Shown piece after piece: positions 12,001 through 23,900 of a stretch of DNA of 64,000 nt. Position 1 is the stretch's first letter. Each line of letters starts with the position of its first letter. Origin of the DNA: Hypomesus transpacificus (Eukaryota > Chordata > Actinopteri > Osmeriformes > Osmeridae); the NCBI RefSeq assembly GCF_021917145.1, contig NC_061064.1, positions 388,785-452,784 on the forward strand. The letters are read 5' to 3'. The notes below the pieces were generated by a model. That model ran no database searches. It worked only from the letters and a program-made list of their open reading frames with translations, and was not told the DNA's origin. The position numbers and the translations under genes were made by a program.

Positions 12001-15000
12001 TGTCCAGACACTATTGTCAAATGAGGGTACACACATTTAAAAAAAAGTATAACCAAAGTATTTTAAGTAAAACAAATGTATACGTACTTATCTAAAAGAG
12101 GGCCAATGCTTTAACACAGTGCATTTGCAGGAGCTTTTTGTGTTTAGAAAAAGTGCAAATAACATCCCCAATTCTGCGTTTGGCATTCATACCCCGCCCC
12201 CCCCTCTTTTTTCCAACATGGTACTCACCCCTCTGTGATACTCACCATTCCCCCCCCCCACACACACACACACACACCGGTACATACCAACACGCAGTCT
12301 TGAAGGGGGTGGAAGTGGTGTGAGGGGCATTTGTTGCCATAAACGTTGGTTGACACAACCAAGAAACATGTTGCTTTCACCCCACAGGGGAGCAAGTGAG
12401 TGAGTTGAAATGGCCCATTCAGTGGTTAGGGAGATATAAAAATAATGTTGCCTAGCTATATTGTACCGTAAATGAACAAACAGACATGGAAGAAAATAAA
12501 TTATAGTGTGTGAAAGAGCCTAGAGATGGAGTGAGTAGTGATGAGTCCAATCAATCTGCTCATTAAGAAAAAAACCATGTCAGAACTGCATCACATCAAA
12601 ACCAAGATAAAATAGCAGGCAAGACAGCCAGACATTGAAGTTAGTATGTGAAAAAAAAAAAAATTAAATAATGAGTGAAAAAATAACAATGAAGATAAGC
12701 TCTGAAATCCCCGACATTACACGTGTAACATTGATGTAATATAGCAATCTGAACCACACCTTTAAAATGCCCATCGTGTCATGGATTTGGGATTATATGG
12801 TGTAATTATTAGAATAGGGCAGATCAAGTACTTTAATGCTCTTGTTGTTTCGGAGGGCTGATTTATCAGAGCCCTAAACTCCATCAGAGTCATCTCCGTT
12901 CTGGAATACATTTAAGATCTGCATGACCGTGCTGCCCTTCTAGAATCCATTTACGGAACGTTCTAGAATCCATTAAGGTCTGCATGCCCATAGAAAAGCA
13001 TCCTGTCCTTCATTCAAGGTCTTCCTTCCTCTCTGGCTGTGGACCAACGTGCCATAAATCACTGATAAACTCGTGCTAAGGGACTTTACATGGCATGGCT
13101 CTTCAATTACAAAGAACTCTCTCCCTCCCCAAACCAACAGCCTGCTCCTCATTCCTCTCGTCATCCGTCCCTTCGTCCGTGGTCGCGTCTGTATGAAACA
13201 GCTTGTGCAGCGACAACACGGAGTCGTCAAGTGCGTGACTGTGCCTGCCTTAGGTTGCCCCGGATCTGGAGGTAGGGTCTTACCCGTCTTTGGCTAACCA
13301 GCCTTCAACACTTGCGACGTTTTTCAGGCTGAGTATGTGTCAGGGTGGAGGGGAGGAGGCAGCCAATCAGCCAACTCAGCAGAGGGTCCCCATAGGAACA
13401 TCACAGGATTACAGGGGGGTTTTCCCCCACAGAGCCAGCTCTTGACAAAGTTTTGGGGGCACCAATCGACAGGCGCCCAACGTAGTCTAGCCAGAGTTTG
13501 ATGTATTCAAGTTTAGGTGTAAGTGTGTTGAAATGCTTTGAGGAATTGAATGGGTTTGGTGTGGTATGTTTTTGTCAAATGCACGTGGGGAGCAGGGGGG
13601 TTCAGTCTCATCTCCACTGCTGATGCTGATGTGCAAAGAAGATAAGGGATATTTCAAGAAAGAGGGGGAAAAGTGATAGGTTAACATAGGAAACTAAAAC
13701 CAGTACAGTTGAGCCCGTATCTAGAATTGCACAGGAGTAGCATAGTTATAAAGGCCAGATTTGGATATGCAATTAAGTAACCATATATATATATATATAT
13801 ATATAAAAAGATACAGGGGCAATCTCAACAAGTGTAACGCAGGGATGGTATTAAGCAGGTGTATCCAAACATCCCTCCTGAACAGACTGGATGTCAGGGA
13901 GTGGCCCTCAGAGAGTACAGGTCAGACTGCTCCCAGGCTGGACAGATAACACAGCTGACGCACAGCTAGGGCTTATCTAGAATTAACCACCAAGCGGTAT
14001 CCTCCCCCTCAGGAGGAGAATTTAATCCAAATAATCATCTTTCCTCACTCCCCACCCTTATTCACTAAAAGGTATACTAACCCACCCCCCTTCCTATCCA
14101 CCTCCCAGTATACGGCCCCCAGAGAGCCCCCCGTCCCCCCTCCTGTTGTGAGCGTGGGCTGACCTGATGTAGGCGGCCTGGTCTTTGAAGAAGCTGCAGA
14201 GAGGGTTGCTATCCAGCCACAGCTCGGCCAGCTTCAGGCCCTTCAGCTTGTCCAGTTCGCGCTCCGCCTTCAGCTGAAACCACAGGAAAGGGAACCGACT
14301 GAGACACGTGTGGCGTGTGACCTGAGTCACATGGGTTCAACTCCCTCCTCCAGGGGCCCCCGGCGGCAGGAGGGCAGTGTTGTGTTGGGCTCTGGAGCCA
14401 GCGGCCTTACCTCGTTGTGGGAAAGATTAAGGGTCTTCAGATTGGGAACCTTCTGCACCAGCTCTGCTAGATCATCCAGTCTGGACAACTTGTTGTTGCT
14501 GAGGTTCAGGCAAACAAGCTGCAGTTGTTGGGGTGGGAAAGAGATCAGCAAGACATGAATACATGGTGTTTAAAATGTATAACTTTTTTGTTAAAAATAT
14601 TTGACGTTTGATATATTATAATTGCTTTCTTCAAATGTACTAGTATTTACTGCATGCTTCAAATGACTTTTTTTCTTCCTGTATCATATTGAGGACATTC
14701 TATTCCGCCTCACCTCTGGAATGTTCTCTTCAATGATCTTGATTATAGCTTGCATGGAGTTCTTTCTGTTTAATGCCACATCAATGTTCTGAGACACAAG
14801 ATCTGTGAAGACAGGAAAGACACAGTCAGACATGGGAGTTGAAGATATGGGTTTAGAATTGATGCCTACCATTCCTGTTGAATACTGAATTAACGAGTAT
14901 TTACCTGGGTCAATCTGGATGTTGTTCAAATCAAGCGCTTGTTGAGAGCCATCAAAGCGTTTTGCCATGCATTGCTGTGAGGAAACAAAGATTGTACAGG

Positions 15001-18000
15001 CACCCAAACATTAAGAGGAAGTACATAAAAAGAGAGTCATGAAATCACATAAAGACCCAAGCATCACAAAATGCTGTCAAATGCCAGTCAAGTGAGCGAC
15101 CTCAGGTTGGATACAATTAACAGTAAAAACATCAGGCATCTGGCACTTATCAACTCCTTATTACCATTATACCATTCATCACATTCATACCTTTAAGTGT
15201 TCCAAATCCTCGGGTTTAAGTTCGGTCTGAAGAAACGCAGGTGGTGCACACGGAAACATCATCACTGTCACCTGCAAAGAGATTGTAGAGTGAATACATC
15301 TCAATGATCACATTAAGCGATGGATGATATAACTGCCCTGCACTGGAAGTCCCTTCTGATATACTCTGAGGGAGTCAGATGGCTGAGCGGTGAGGGAGTC
15401 GGGCTAGTAATCAGAAGGTTGCCGGATCGATTCCCCGCCCTGCCAAATTACGTTGTGTCCTTGGGCAAGGCACTTCACCCTACTTGCCTCGGGGGGAATG
15501 TCCCTGTACTTACTGTAAGTCGCTCTGGATAAGAGCGTCTGCTAAATGACTAAATGTAAATATACATCATCCACACAGTGTGTAAAGCGAGGCTGGTACC
15601 TTGTAGCCCTTGTTATCCGTTATCCTCCGTGACACCTTAGTGAGCGCATTCGCAGTGGTTGAATCTTCTATGTAGAACTGTGCTCGGTTGCCTTCTAGGT
15701 GGTACTTTGAAAAAGAGAGGGATGAAAATCATATTCAATGGATAGCCCACAAAAGTAAACCTAGATGTGTAATATAATGATGGACTGGAAGATTGCACAA
15801 CTTAAATGCAACCTCTCCAACACTGCCTTACCTGTACTGGGGTGAAGGGCATGGTGCAGAGGTTCTGAAGCGACTTTAAAAGCCAATCTTTATCATATTT
15901 CCGTCCATGGGGAATCTAAACAAAAGGTCATTTCCCATTGAGATAAATCAGAAAGCAACAACAGTGAAACTTAATTATTATTCTTGATGATTTGGTGTAA
16001 AGAACAGTGCAGGACTTGACAGAAGCACACTTACAGATATCCTGAACCAGGTCTTCCGGCCACCTCCGTTTCCATCCCCTCGGTGGTTCCCCCGACCACG
16101 CTGACCTCCTCCCCCCCCCCCTCTCGAGCCCCGATCAAAGCGATCATCTCTACGACGATTAGGCCTCCCATAAGGATTACTATTGGGGGGAAAAATAAAG
16201 AACAATAATTATCACTCCGGCCATTTACCTTTAATTCATTTGAATAGCGACATACAGTTACTGCATTTAGTACGTTAAGAAGAAAATCAAGGATCTGAAG
16301 TGCATACAGAAGTTCTGACTGTATTTCAGGTCACTAAGAGTCTAGGAAAGGTCTGTATTTGCCAGGCAACAATAACAAGGCAACATTTAAATATCCCTCA
16401 TAATTTGTTCATGCAGACAGTAGGAGCTAAATCTTTTTTTGCGTTTTGGACGTCCATATGGACGTCCATAGACTGACGGCGATGGCTGCTGATCTTTGCA
16501 TGGATGGACGGACGGCGATGCTGTTCAGAGTGCCGTCCATAGAGGGAGCATATATTTTGGACGGCGTCATAGCCGTCCATACGGACGGCGATGCTGTTCA
16601 GAGTGCCGTCCATAGAGGGAGCAGATATTTTGGACGGCGATGGATTAGCAGGGACGTCCCTCGTGCCGTCCATAGAGGGAGCAGATATTTTGGACGGCGT
16701 CATAGCCGTCCATATGGACGGCGATGCTGTTCAGAGTGCCGTCCATAGAGGGAGCATATATTTTGGACGGCGATGGATTGAATGTTTAGCAGGCTGTTGA
16801 GCTAACAGAACTGCCGAAGGCTACCATAGCATGTAGCTAGCTACATTAACTTTGGATGACTCAATCTTTTGTCAAGTTAATTTGTATGAATTGCATGTTA
16901 GTGCAATATTTACGCCTTCTGTTTTTTTACATAATCAGCAGTATGATCTCATGACAATATAGACTTGAAAAACAATATGTTATGGTTTGGGTTTGCCTAT
17001 AGGCTACATATATTTTAATTATTTCGAGAATTGTTAATAAAGACTCATTTAAAATTTTAACATTGTGTTATGACCCTATGAAATACAATGCCTTTTAGGG
17101 CTTTACATAATCATCAGTATAATCTCATGACAATATAGACTTGAAAAACAATATGCCTATGTTATGGTTTGGGTTTGCCGAGATATAGGCTAGGCCTGCA
17201 TATGTTTTAATTATTTTGAGAATTGTTAATAAAGACTCATTTAAAATGTTAACATTGTGTTATGACCCTATGAAATACATTGCCATTTAGGTCTTTTAAA
17301 CCGTCAGTTTTAAGTGTTTTATGGGTGGATTTGGAGCCACCAGTCAGTAGCTCCAATGTTGCGCACGAACCACTTTGAGCGGAGACAAATGCAAAACGTA
17401 ATAGCCTATGGGCCTAACACTCCAAATTTTAAAATTTTAAATGAGTCTTTATTAACAATTCTCGAAATAATTAAAATATATGTAGCCTATAGGCAAACCC
17501 AAACCATAACATATTGTTTTTCAAGTCTATATTGTCATGAGATCATACTGCTGATTATGTAAAAAAAACAGAAGGCGTAAATATTGCACTAACATGCAAT
17601 TCATACAAATTAACTTGACAAAAGATTGAGTCATCCAAAGTTAATGTAGCTAGCTACATGCTATGGTAGCCTTCGGCAGTTCTGTTAGCTCAACAGCCTG
17701 CTAAACATTCAATCCATCGCCGTCCAAAATATATGCTCCCTCTATGGACGGCACTCTGAACAGCATCGCCGTCCATATGGACGGCTATGACGCCGTCCAA
17801 AATATCTGCTCCCTCTATGGACGGCACGAGGGACGTCCCTGCTAATCCATCGCCGTCCAAAATATCTGCTCCCTCTATGGACGGCACTCTGAACAGCATC
17901 GCCGTCCATATGGACGGCTATGACGCCGTCCAAAATATCTGCTCCCTCTATGGACGGCACGAGGGACGTCCCTGCTAATCCATCGCCGTCCAAAATATCT

Positions 18001-19287
18001 GCTCCCTCTATGGACGGCACTCTGAACAGCATCGCCGTCCGTATGGACGGCTATGACGCCGTCCAAAATATATGCTCCCTCTATGGACGGCACTCTGAAC
18101 AGCATCGCCGTCCGTCCATCCATGCAAAGATCAGCAGCCATCGCCGTCAGTCTATGGACGTCCATATGGACGTCCAAAACGCAAAAAAAGATTTAGCTGC
18201 CTCTCCATGCAGAAGAAGAAAAATGGTACTGACAATCTTTGTTGAGAGGAAGAGTCCTGCGAGTTGCTGTCCATCATGGCGACATCCCCATCCTCGTCAT
18301 CAAACCTTGCTCTGGGTCCAGGGCCGCCACCTCCCCCCCTCTGACCACCTCCTCTTGGGCCCCCATGTCTGGATCTTGCCGCTGGCGCTTGGTCGCTGTA
18401 CATAGGAGCTCGGAATGGCCCCCGACCTTTACGATTGCGAATCTTCTGTCCTCCCACTCGGTCATCATGATCTGGTGGGCGAAGGGTTACCACACTGGTT
18501 TAGTCCACTACAAAATGATATTCAGATGCTACTGGCGGCAGTTGTTAAATTGAGCATTTAACCTGTTATGTTAGGACACAACTTTTGGTATCCCTAAAGT
18601 CTAATAAATGATGTTCGACAGAACATTCCTTCGTTTAACTAGATGTCTATAGACTGCCCACTCAAATCGCTGTAGCTAGTTGGCCGTATGAAATATCTGA
18701 CTTGATACTAGCTAACACGAGCTGTTTGTTTACGCACGTTGTAGATTAAGCCATTTTGCTGGAAAGCAAGCCAAGCAATGGCCTGGCTGACTAGTTAGCA
18801 AAGCTGGGAACTTGTTGACGTGTTTTGAGTTTAATAAGTATTACAATTTAGGTAGCTAACTTCATAACGTGTGACCAGCTAGCTATTTCACAACAGCGCT
18901 TAACTAGCTAGCCATGTTTCAGACGAAGCATTATCCAGCTAACCACTAGGTTAACGTTGATCATTGTAAGCTTGCTACAGCTAATGTTTACTTACTAAAA
19001 CAAGTGGGAAATCATCATAAAATCTCGCCAGATTGCTTTTTAGCTACACTGTTACACACAACCCCAAGCCATGGACGTGTTCATAGTTGTATACACCAAA
19101 GAGAAAAATGACCCACAACGTTGTCATGTTAGGTAGCTACCTACTGTAAGCTAGTAGTTCTAACATAACACAACCAAGCCAGCTAGCTCGCAACGAAGAT
19201 CAGGCTAACACATTAGCTGTCTGGCTAAATTAGTGTTGAAGTACTGGACATACCGTTGTTAAAACGTGAATCGTCAGTTGTTGACAT
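9057..19287 (-). CDS. NXF1: Nuclear RNA export factor 1 / TAP (21 exons, 636 aa)
   Basis: This is the main bulk mRNA export receptor, acting with NXT1 and TREX at the nuclear pore. Exons in transcript order: 19254-19287, 18234-18471, 16035-16179, 15832-15915, 15600-15704, 15191-15271, 14905-14974, 14714-14802, 14411-14518, 14164-14273, 11760-11796, 11190-11261, 11002-11057, 10743-10850, 10591-10649, 10168-10283, 10032-10074, 9838-9910, 9551-9733, 9187-9247, 9057-9095; all phases join. Visible parts: an Arg/Gly-rich N-terminus ([21 protein letters not shown]); an RRM starting [18 protein letters not shown]; leucine-rich repeats ([40 protein letters not shown]); an NTF2-like domain ([19 protein letters not shown] to [14 protein letters not shown]); and a C-terminal UBA-like domain ending IPDVAFIK. 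Human NXF1 is 619 aa, also with 21 exons. Intron 2 holds a giant fold-back element and intron 10 a CTE-like motif. Confidence 0.97.
9347..9544 (+). mobile_element. tRNA-derived SINE (Leu-like), antisense in NXF1 intron 19
   Basis: The copy runs from gggtcagatggctgagcggt through tgtccttgggcaaggcactt and ggataagagcgtctgctaaa to aatgtaaatgtaa. Its tail ends directly against the 5' splice site of NXF1 exon 19 (donor GTGAGT at 9545-9550 on the minus strand). Orientation is opposite to NXF1. Confidence 0.9.
11270..11432 (+). repeat. 27-bp minisatellite next to the NXF1 exon 12 acceptor
   Basis: Six near-identical copies of a 27-bp unit (agagaacatggaggtgtgga plus aggagag). On the NXF1 sense strand the repeat is pyrimidine-rich and ends within about 10 bases of the exon 12 acceptor (exon start 11261), so it forms the polypyrimidine region. 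Open frames across it (for example ERTWRCGRR repeats) are artefacts of the periodicity. Confidence 0.92.
11797..14163 (-). other. NXF1 intron 10 (large, putatively retained)
   Basis: At 2,367 bases this is the longest NXF1 intron. Retention would extend exon 10 by about 24 codons ([18 protein letters not shown]...) to a TAG at 14094-14096. That predicts a protein of roughly 378 aa, similar to the short TAP isoform of mammals. The interval also holds the CTE-like motif, (CA)n tracts near 12258-12277 and a short (AT)n near 13784-13804. No other gene is seen. Confidence 0.6.
13243..13300 (-). promoter_or_regulatory. CTE-like RNA element in NXF1 intron 10
   Basis: On the NXF1 sense strand, GCCAAAGACGGGTAAG (complement of about 13279-13294) is followed about 20 bases later by CAACCTAAGGCAGGC (complement of 13243-13257). 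These are the two sides of the internal loop that TAP/NXF1 binds in constitutive transport elements, with GCC/GGC able to close the base. Mammalian NXF1 carries a functional CTE in the same intron 10, which exports an intron-retained mRNA. I see one complete loop; a second, duplicated loop is not evident. The assignment rests on motif recall, position and strand, not on folding. Confidence 0.75.
15367..15562 (+). mobile_element. tRNA-derived SINE (Leu-like), antisense in NXF1 intron 5
   Basis: This is the same family as the copy at 9347: gggagtcagatggctgagcg head, tgtccttgggcaaggcactt body, ggataagagcgtctgctaaa tail ending taaatgtaaata. The tail ends about 37 bases from the exon 5 donor (exon end 15600). 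Similarity between copies is very high, suggesting recent activity. Confidence 0.9.
16425..18198. mobile_element. Giant fold-back / long-TIR non-autonomous DNA element in NXF1 intron 2
   Basis: A near-perfect inverted repeat. The left arm is about 16425-17060 (636 bp), the right arm about 17429-18198 (770 bp), and the spacer about 17061-17428. The outer ends read agctaaatctttttttgcg and its complement. Each arm starts with GC-rich tandem units built from gccgtccat/atggacggc dyads and gagggagca.atattttgga, followed by an AT-rich inner segment. The right arm has one more 133-bp unit than the left, which explains the length difference. The spacer holds a diverged direct copy of the inner left arm (about 17094-17254 versus 16923-17057). 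No transposase is visible. AGCT at both ends could be a target duplication or simply part of the repeat. Confidence 0.88.
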
Positions 19288-20938
19288 ACTCAAGTCCCAA
19301 GTAATGCGGGACCAAATCAATCTCAAAATAGCGGGGTTGTGTTTTTAGCTCGCTAGCTACTTCGATTAACAGAATCAATTCATTACTAGCTATCTTGCTA
19401 ATATCGCTAGTGTTGCTTTGTCCACGCGGATACGTACGTTTGAATGCGTTATCTGGGCATGTGCCGTCATAGGCGGAAATGTCGGGGGGGACATGGGGGA
19501 CACGACCCCCAACCCTGGGAAAAATAGGATTTTTTAATAATATACATTTAACTTATTACAATGTAGGCTATGTGTTACAGCAGTAATTTTGGTGTCCCCC
19601 TCAGGAATTGCTCTTGAGAAAATGTCATATAATTCCCCCAAAATTGATAGCAGATTTTCGCAACTGTGTGCTGTCAAACTTTTTCAAGTCAAGGAAGGTC
19701 AGAGCAGGGCTTGATGCTGAACACGATCCGTTTTGGAATAGAAGCAATTATTTTATTTTTTAGCTTTTTCTAAAAGTTAAAAAATAGCATTCCCGAGCAA
19801 TTCCCTCCCCAAGTCTACATTGACAAATAAAGCATGAATAAAAATCATGATAAAAAAAGAAAACTCCAATAACTTTATATTAAGCAGAACCAGGACAGAT
19901 TTTAATAAAGATGCATTACAAGAACTGCTCTTTCGTGTACCATTAGTTCACCTTTAGTAGCTAGGGAGGACCTAGGTCATTAATCAGTGACATTGGATAC
20001 AATATATTTATTTCTACTTGCTTCATAATATTACTTTATTTTCATTCATACGAGTCAATATATGATTATCATTGTCCACAAGTGCATAAGTTAAGCACGA
20101 AAACATTACATCCAAGAAAATACCACGTAACAAGGCCACTGCCACGCTAACAAATATGGTTCCCATTACACTTCCATTTGAACTTAACACATCCTTCCTA
20201 ATGTAAGCATCTATATAAAACCTAGAAATGAATTAGACAAAAGACAAATACAATCGTTTTAACAAAGTGGCCCTAAAAACTAAGAATACGTATAATGACT
20301 GTGAAGTGAAGAATAAGTCCTCAAGAATAGGACTTATGACAAAACGCTGTAGGCCTAGTAAAAATCTGAAACTGATTTTAGAACCAAAAGGTAACACTGA
20401 TGCTGATGTGAATAAGAATCTTGTTTTTCTAGAGTTTTGCACAAATGTAAGGCTTCCAACAAGATATTTAATTTTTTTCTGTAGCTTCATCCACATCTAA
20501 AATGTATCCTAATTATGTAAATAATTCAGGCTAAAGAATACCCAAAGCACAAGTAATGAAATAATCATTTAAAAGAGGCCTGTTGGTAACAGTAGGGAAT
20601 TGGCTTCATCAAAGTGATAACCTGCCATGTCTTGGCTGGTTGTTTAAATACAAGTAGCATAAATTCATCCATGTCCCTTCAGAACTATCTAGGACCTGAA
20701 TACATACATGAAAAGCGTAACACAGGATCTGAGGTTAAGGTTTTGAATGAGGTAAACTTGTCATCAAGACAGGAAAATAAACAAGTTTGCCAAGCCGATA
20801 AAAGGAAAAACTTGCACGTGCATCTTGCGTGTATGTTAGTGCCCAATAGTCTTTGTTTGCTGTTGACAAGTCCGGGTTTTTGTTCTCTCTCGTTGAGGAA
20901 CCCCTGATCGTGTAGTCATCTGAGCACTGTCTCGTGAT
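19288..20938. other. NXF1 promoter side and BSCL2 3' UTR / intergenic
   Basis: No exon was recognised. The NXF1 5' UTR and promoter should lie just above 19287. The surrounding 18640-19400 is dense in TAGC-type words (agctagc, ttagcta). The remainder, an AT-rich stretch up to 20938, probably includes the BSCL2 3' UTR. Confidence 0.5.
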
Positions 20939-23900
20939 TCACAGGCTCATCCAGGGGCCCTGTCTCTGGCGAAGTGTGGTTTCACCCTGTTGAGGCACCT
21001 GGGGTCCCTCCGCGAGGTTCCTCCTGGTATCTTTACCCTCCAGGCCATTCAGATTCTCAGGCTCCTCCGCACTCACGTTAGTCCCAGCGGCCTGGGGGAC
21101 CTCCAGGAACACCGGGGGATCGTCAGAAGACGAATCCATAGTTGAGCCTGACACCAGGAAGCAGAAAGAGAGAGAGGTCATTGAGGAATGCTGACCCCCA
21201 TAGGGAAGACATGGTCTGTGCTGTGCTTTATGGTCTGTAGTTTACACTGAGTAAAAGACACCAAGGAAAGAACTTGGATCATTCTGAGGGATTCTGATTT
21301 GATTTATTTTTTGCCTGACAGTTACCTGTGTCCTCAAATGTCTCGTTCACAGAACCGATCACATCAGGCGTTTCAAGCTCCCCTACAAACACAAACAAGC
21401 AACACATTTAACTGTGAAATAGACTTTATAATGCACAAAAACAGTCTTACAAATGAGCTTGGGTAATAGGTATAGCTCAGTAGTAGAGAATTAAACTGCA
21501 GATCAATGGTTTGTATGTTCAATTCCTTTTATGTCGCTTTGAATAAAAGCATCTGCTAAACGAATACATTCTTTTTACGAGTTATAACGAAGTCCCTTTG
21601 AACTTCCACCAATTCCTTCTCACCAGTCTCTTTCAAACTTAATGCTTCTTTCGTTTCCTGATCTTTGTATGGCTCTTTCGCCTCCTCTGCGATCCTTGCT
21701 GAAAGACATTCGCATTATGCCCCTGTTACTTCAGGCATTCGACAAGAAACGCTGAATGGATCTGATGTGTTGTTAAGTCACTCACTCTGGGAAGAGGCTC
21801 TGTCCATGCGCTTCCGAGCCTCATCTCTCCTCTGCTGCAAGCGAGTGGAATCACCCATCGTGACCTTGGGCGTACACAAGACAAAACAACATCGATAAGG
21901 ACCAGGCTAGGCCAGTCATAAGCAGGAATCCATGTAAGACTAGGGTTCACACAAAGCACAGAACAGAAGATGGTCAGTCTTTTACCCGGACTCGTACTTG
22001 CTCCGGGGGCCACGGCCCCCCCCATATGAACTGCAGGTAGCTGAAGAGCATGATGGCACTGAGGAAGGTGAAGTTGCTGAGCACGCCGATCACCGCAGAC
22101 GTCAGGGGGAAGTTGTAGAGAATGTACCTGGAATGAAGAGGAAACCAGGATGAGGAAAATACCTAGTAGAATGGCATGAATAAATACTTATTGAGAGAGA
22201 TACAGAATCATTAAAGAGAAAAATCAAGTAAGGAAATTATCCACTGGAGGAGCCATGTAAAACAAATAATTTCAAAAGAAAATAATATTAAGATATTCCA
22301 TAAACTTTACCAGGTATATCCTAATCTGAGGTAGTTAAACTAATATTATATGTGACAGCACCTGATTCCAGTGAAGTAAGCATGGATCCGAAGCTGGGCA
22401 GAATAGATCTGTACACGCCGAGATTGGAATTCTATCACTGCCCCAATAGTTGGTTGATACTGTCGTCAAGGAGATAACAGATCACAGTTTGAGCTACTGA
22501 AGATATAGGGAGGGAACATAGGAGGAGAAGTGCTATTTCAAAGAAATCATTAGAGCTACACACGAGTAAATCAGATTACGTGGACCACTATCAAATGCTG
22601 ATCACAAGACCAATGCAATTCAGTAGCATAGACAACAGGAAACGCCAAATGTGAAGGCAGTGTTGGAGAGGAAAATGGATTGGAAATGCCACATACAGAG
22701 TTTGTCTTGTAGTCTGAGTAGAGCTCAACGTCAACGAGCTGCTTCTGCTCTACCATCCCCGTCACCAAGAGAGGAGAGAACAGGAGGGTACTCAGGGTTT
22801 GCAGAAGACTTGACCGATAGTGCAGCATTGCCTGAAGGGAAAATTAGTTTTAGGAGGCACAAGTTATGAAACGATCAACACATCTACACTTTGCTCTACA
22901 GCTGAATTGACCCAATAGCTGTTCTCGCAAATGACAAGCTGTCTATACGACTTCAATAAAGAAGCAGGGATTAAAAGGAAGGCTTATTAACCAAACTTTC
23001 TCATTGCCATTTTCAATTATTGCATTGAAAAAGTAAGTAATATCAGAAAAGCTAGGGTAAGCTAGCTAAGAGTGTACCTGGGAATAACAATATGGCAAAG
23101 TTTGACAAGAAAGACCATAAAAGTAAATAACCACTGCAATAAAACCTAACAGAACAGGCTAACAGAACTTTATTAGTCACTTAGTTTACATTGTCATATG
23201 AACTGGCATATACTGTGTTTACACTGAACAACAAAATTCATCATTGCAACCGAAAGCACCCGAACTGTGTGCATCACTCACCGATCGCGCTACAGATGAT
23301 ACAATCTGCCCGTTATTGGAGTAACAAGACATCTTAATCATAAACATTCCCAGCTGTTCATTGACTGGAGATTCAGGCATTTCCAGCTCTAATGAGATTC
23401 TATATGGCTGACCATGGATCATGACCTAGACCAAGCAACAAAAATACAGACTTTGGAAGTCAAGGTTTCATTTATCGTGCATCATTGCTTAATTGTTTAG
23501 ACATACATGGTACAGTGGGTACTCTTTTTTCAGACTATAAACAGAAACAAATGAACTGGTTTCTGACTGAAAAACGTCTTAGAGATGCTAGAGATTATAC
23601 ATGTTTGCTAAGGGTGAAGTCAAATAGGGATAGGTCAACTAAATAAAGTGACAGAAGCAAACCTGATCTCGGCCATTCTTCAACAGAGAGATGTTGCCAA
23701 CGGGGAAAGAACAAATGGCCTCAGACGACTCGCAGTCAGTCCTGAAAATAGCAGAGGTCAAGAAACGAAGCATTAGACTCAAGGAGCGTTTGCAGTAAAG
23801 AAAGAAAGAGATTACTCAACCAAAAGGTATCCATTTTACTCTTAACTAATGTAGAAGAATGCAACAGAGAGAAGTGAGGAAAGAAGTGAGGAAAGGAGGG

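Noticed and set aside
16446-18405. Open frames with repeated [16 protein letters not shown] or [12 protein letters not shown] motifs
   Set aside because: They are translations of the 133-bp repeat units of the fold-back element, present on both strands because the element is palindromic. There is no codon logic or family match.
21462-21530. tRNA genes at SINE heads (also 1-90, 32590, 33424)
   Set aside because: The A and B boxes are degenerate, there is no intact cloverleaf, and each is followed by a SINE body or tail.
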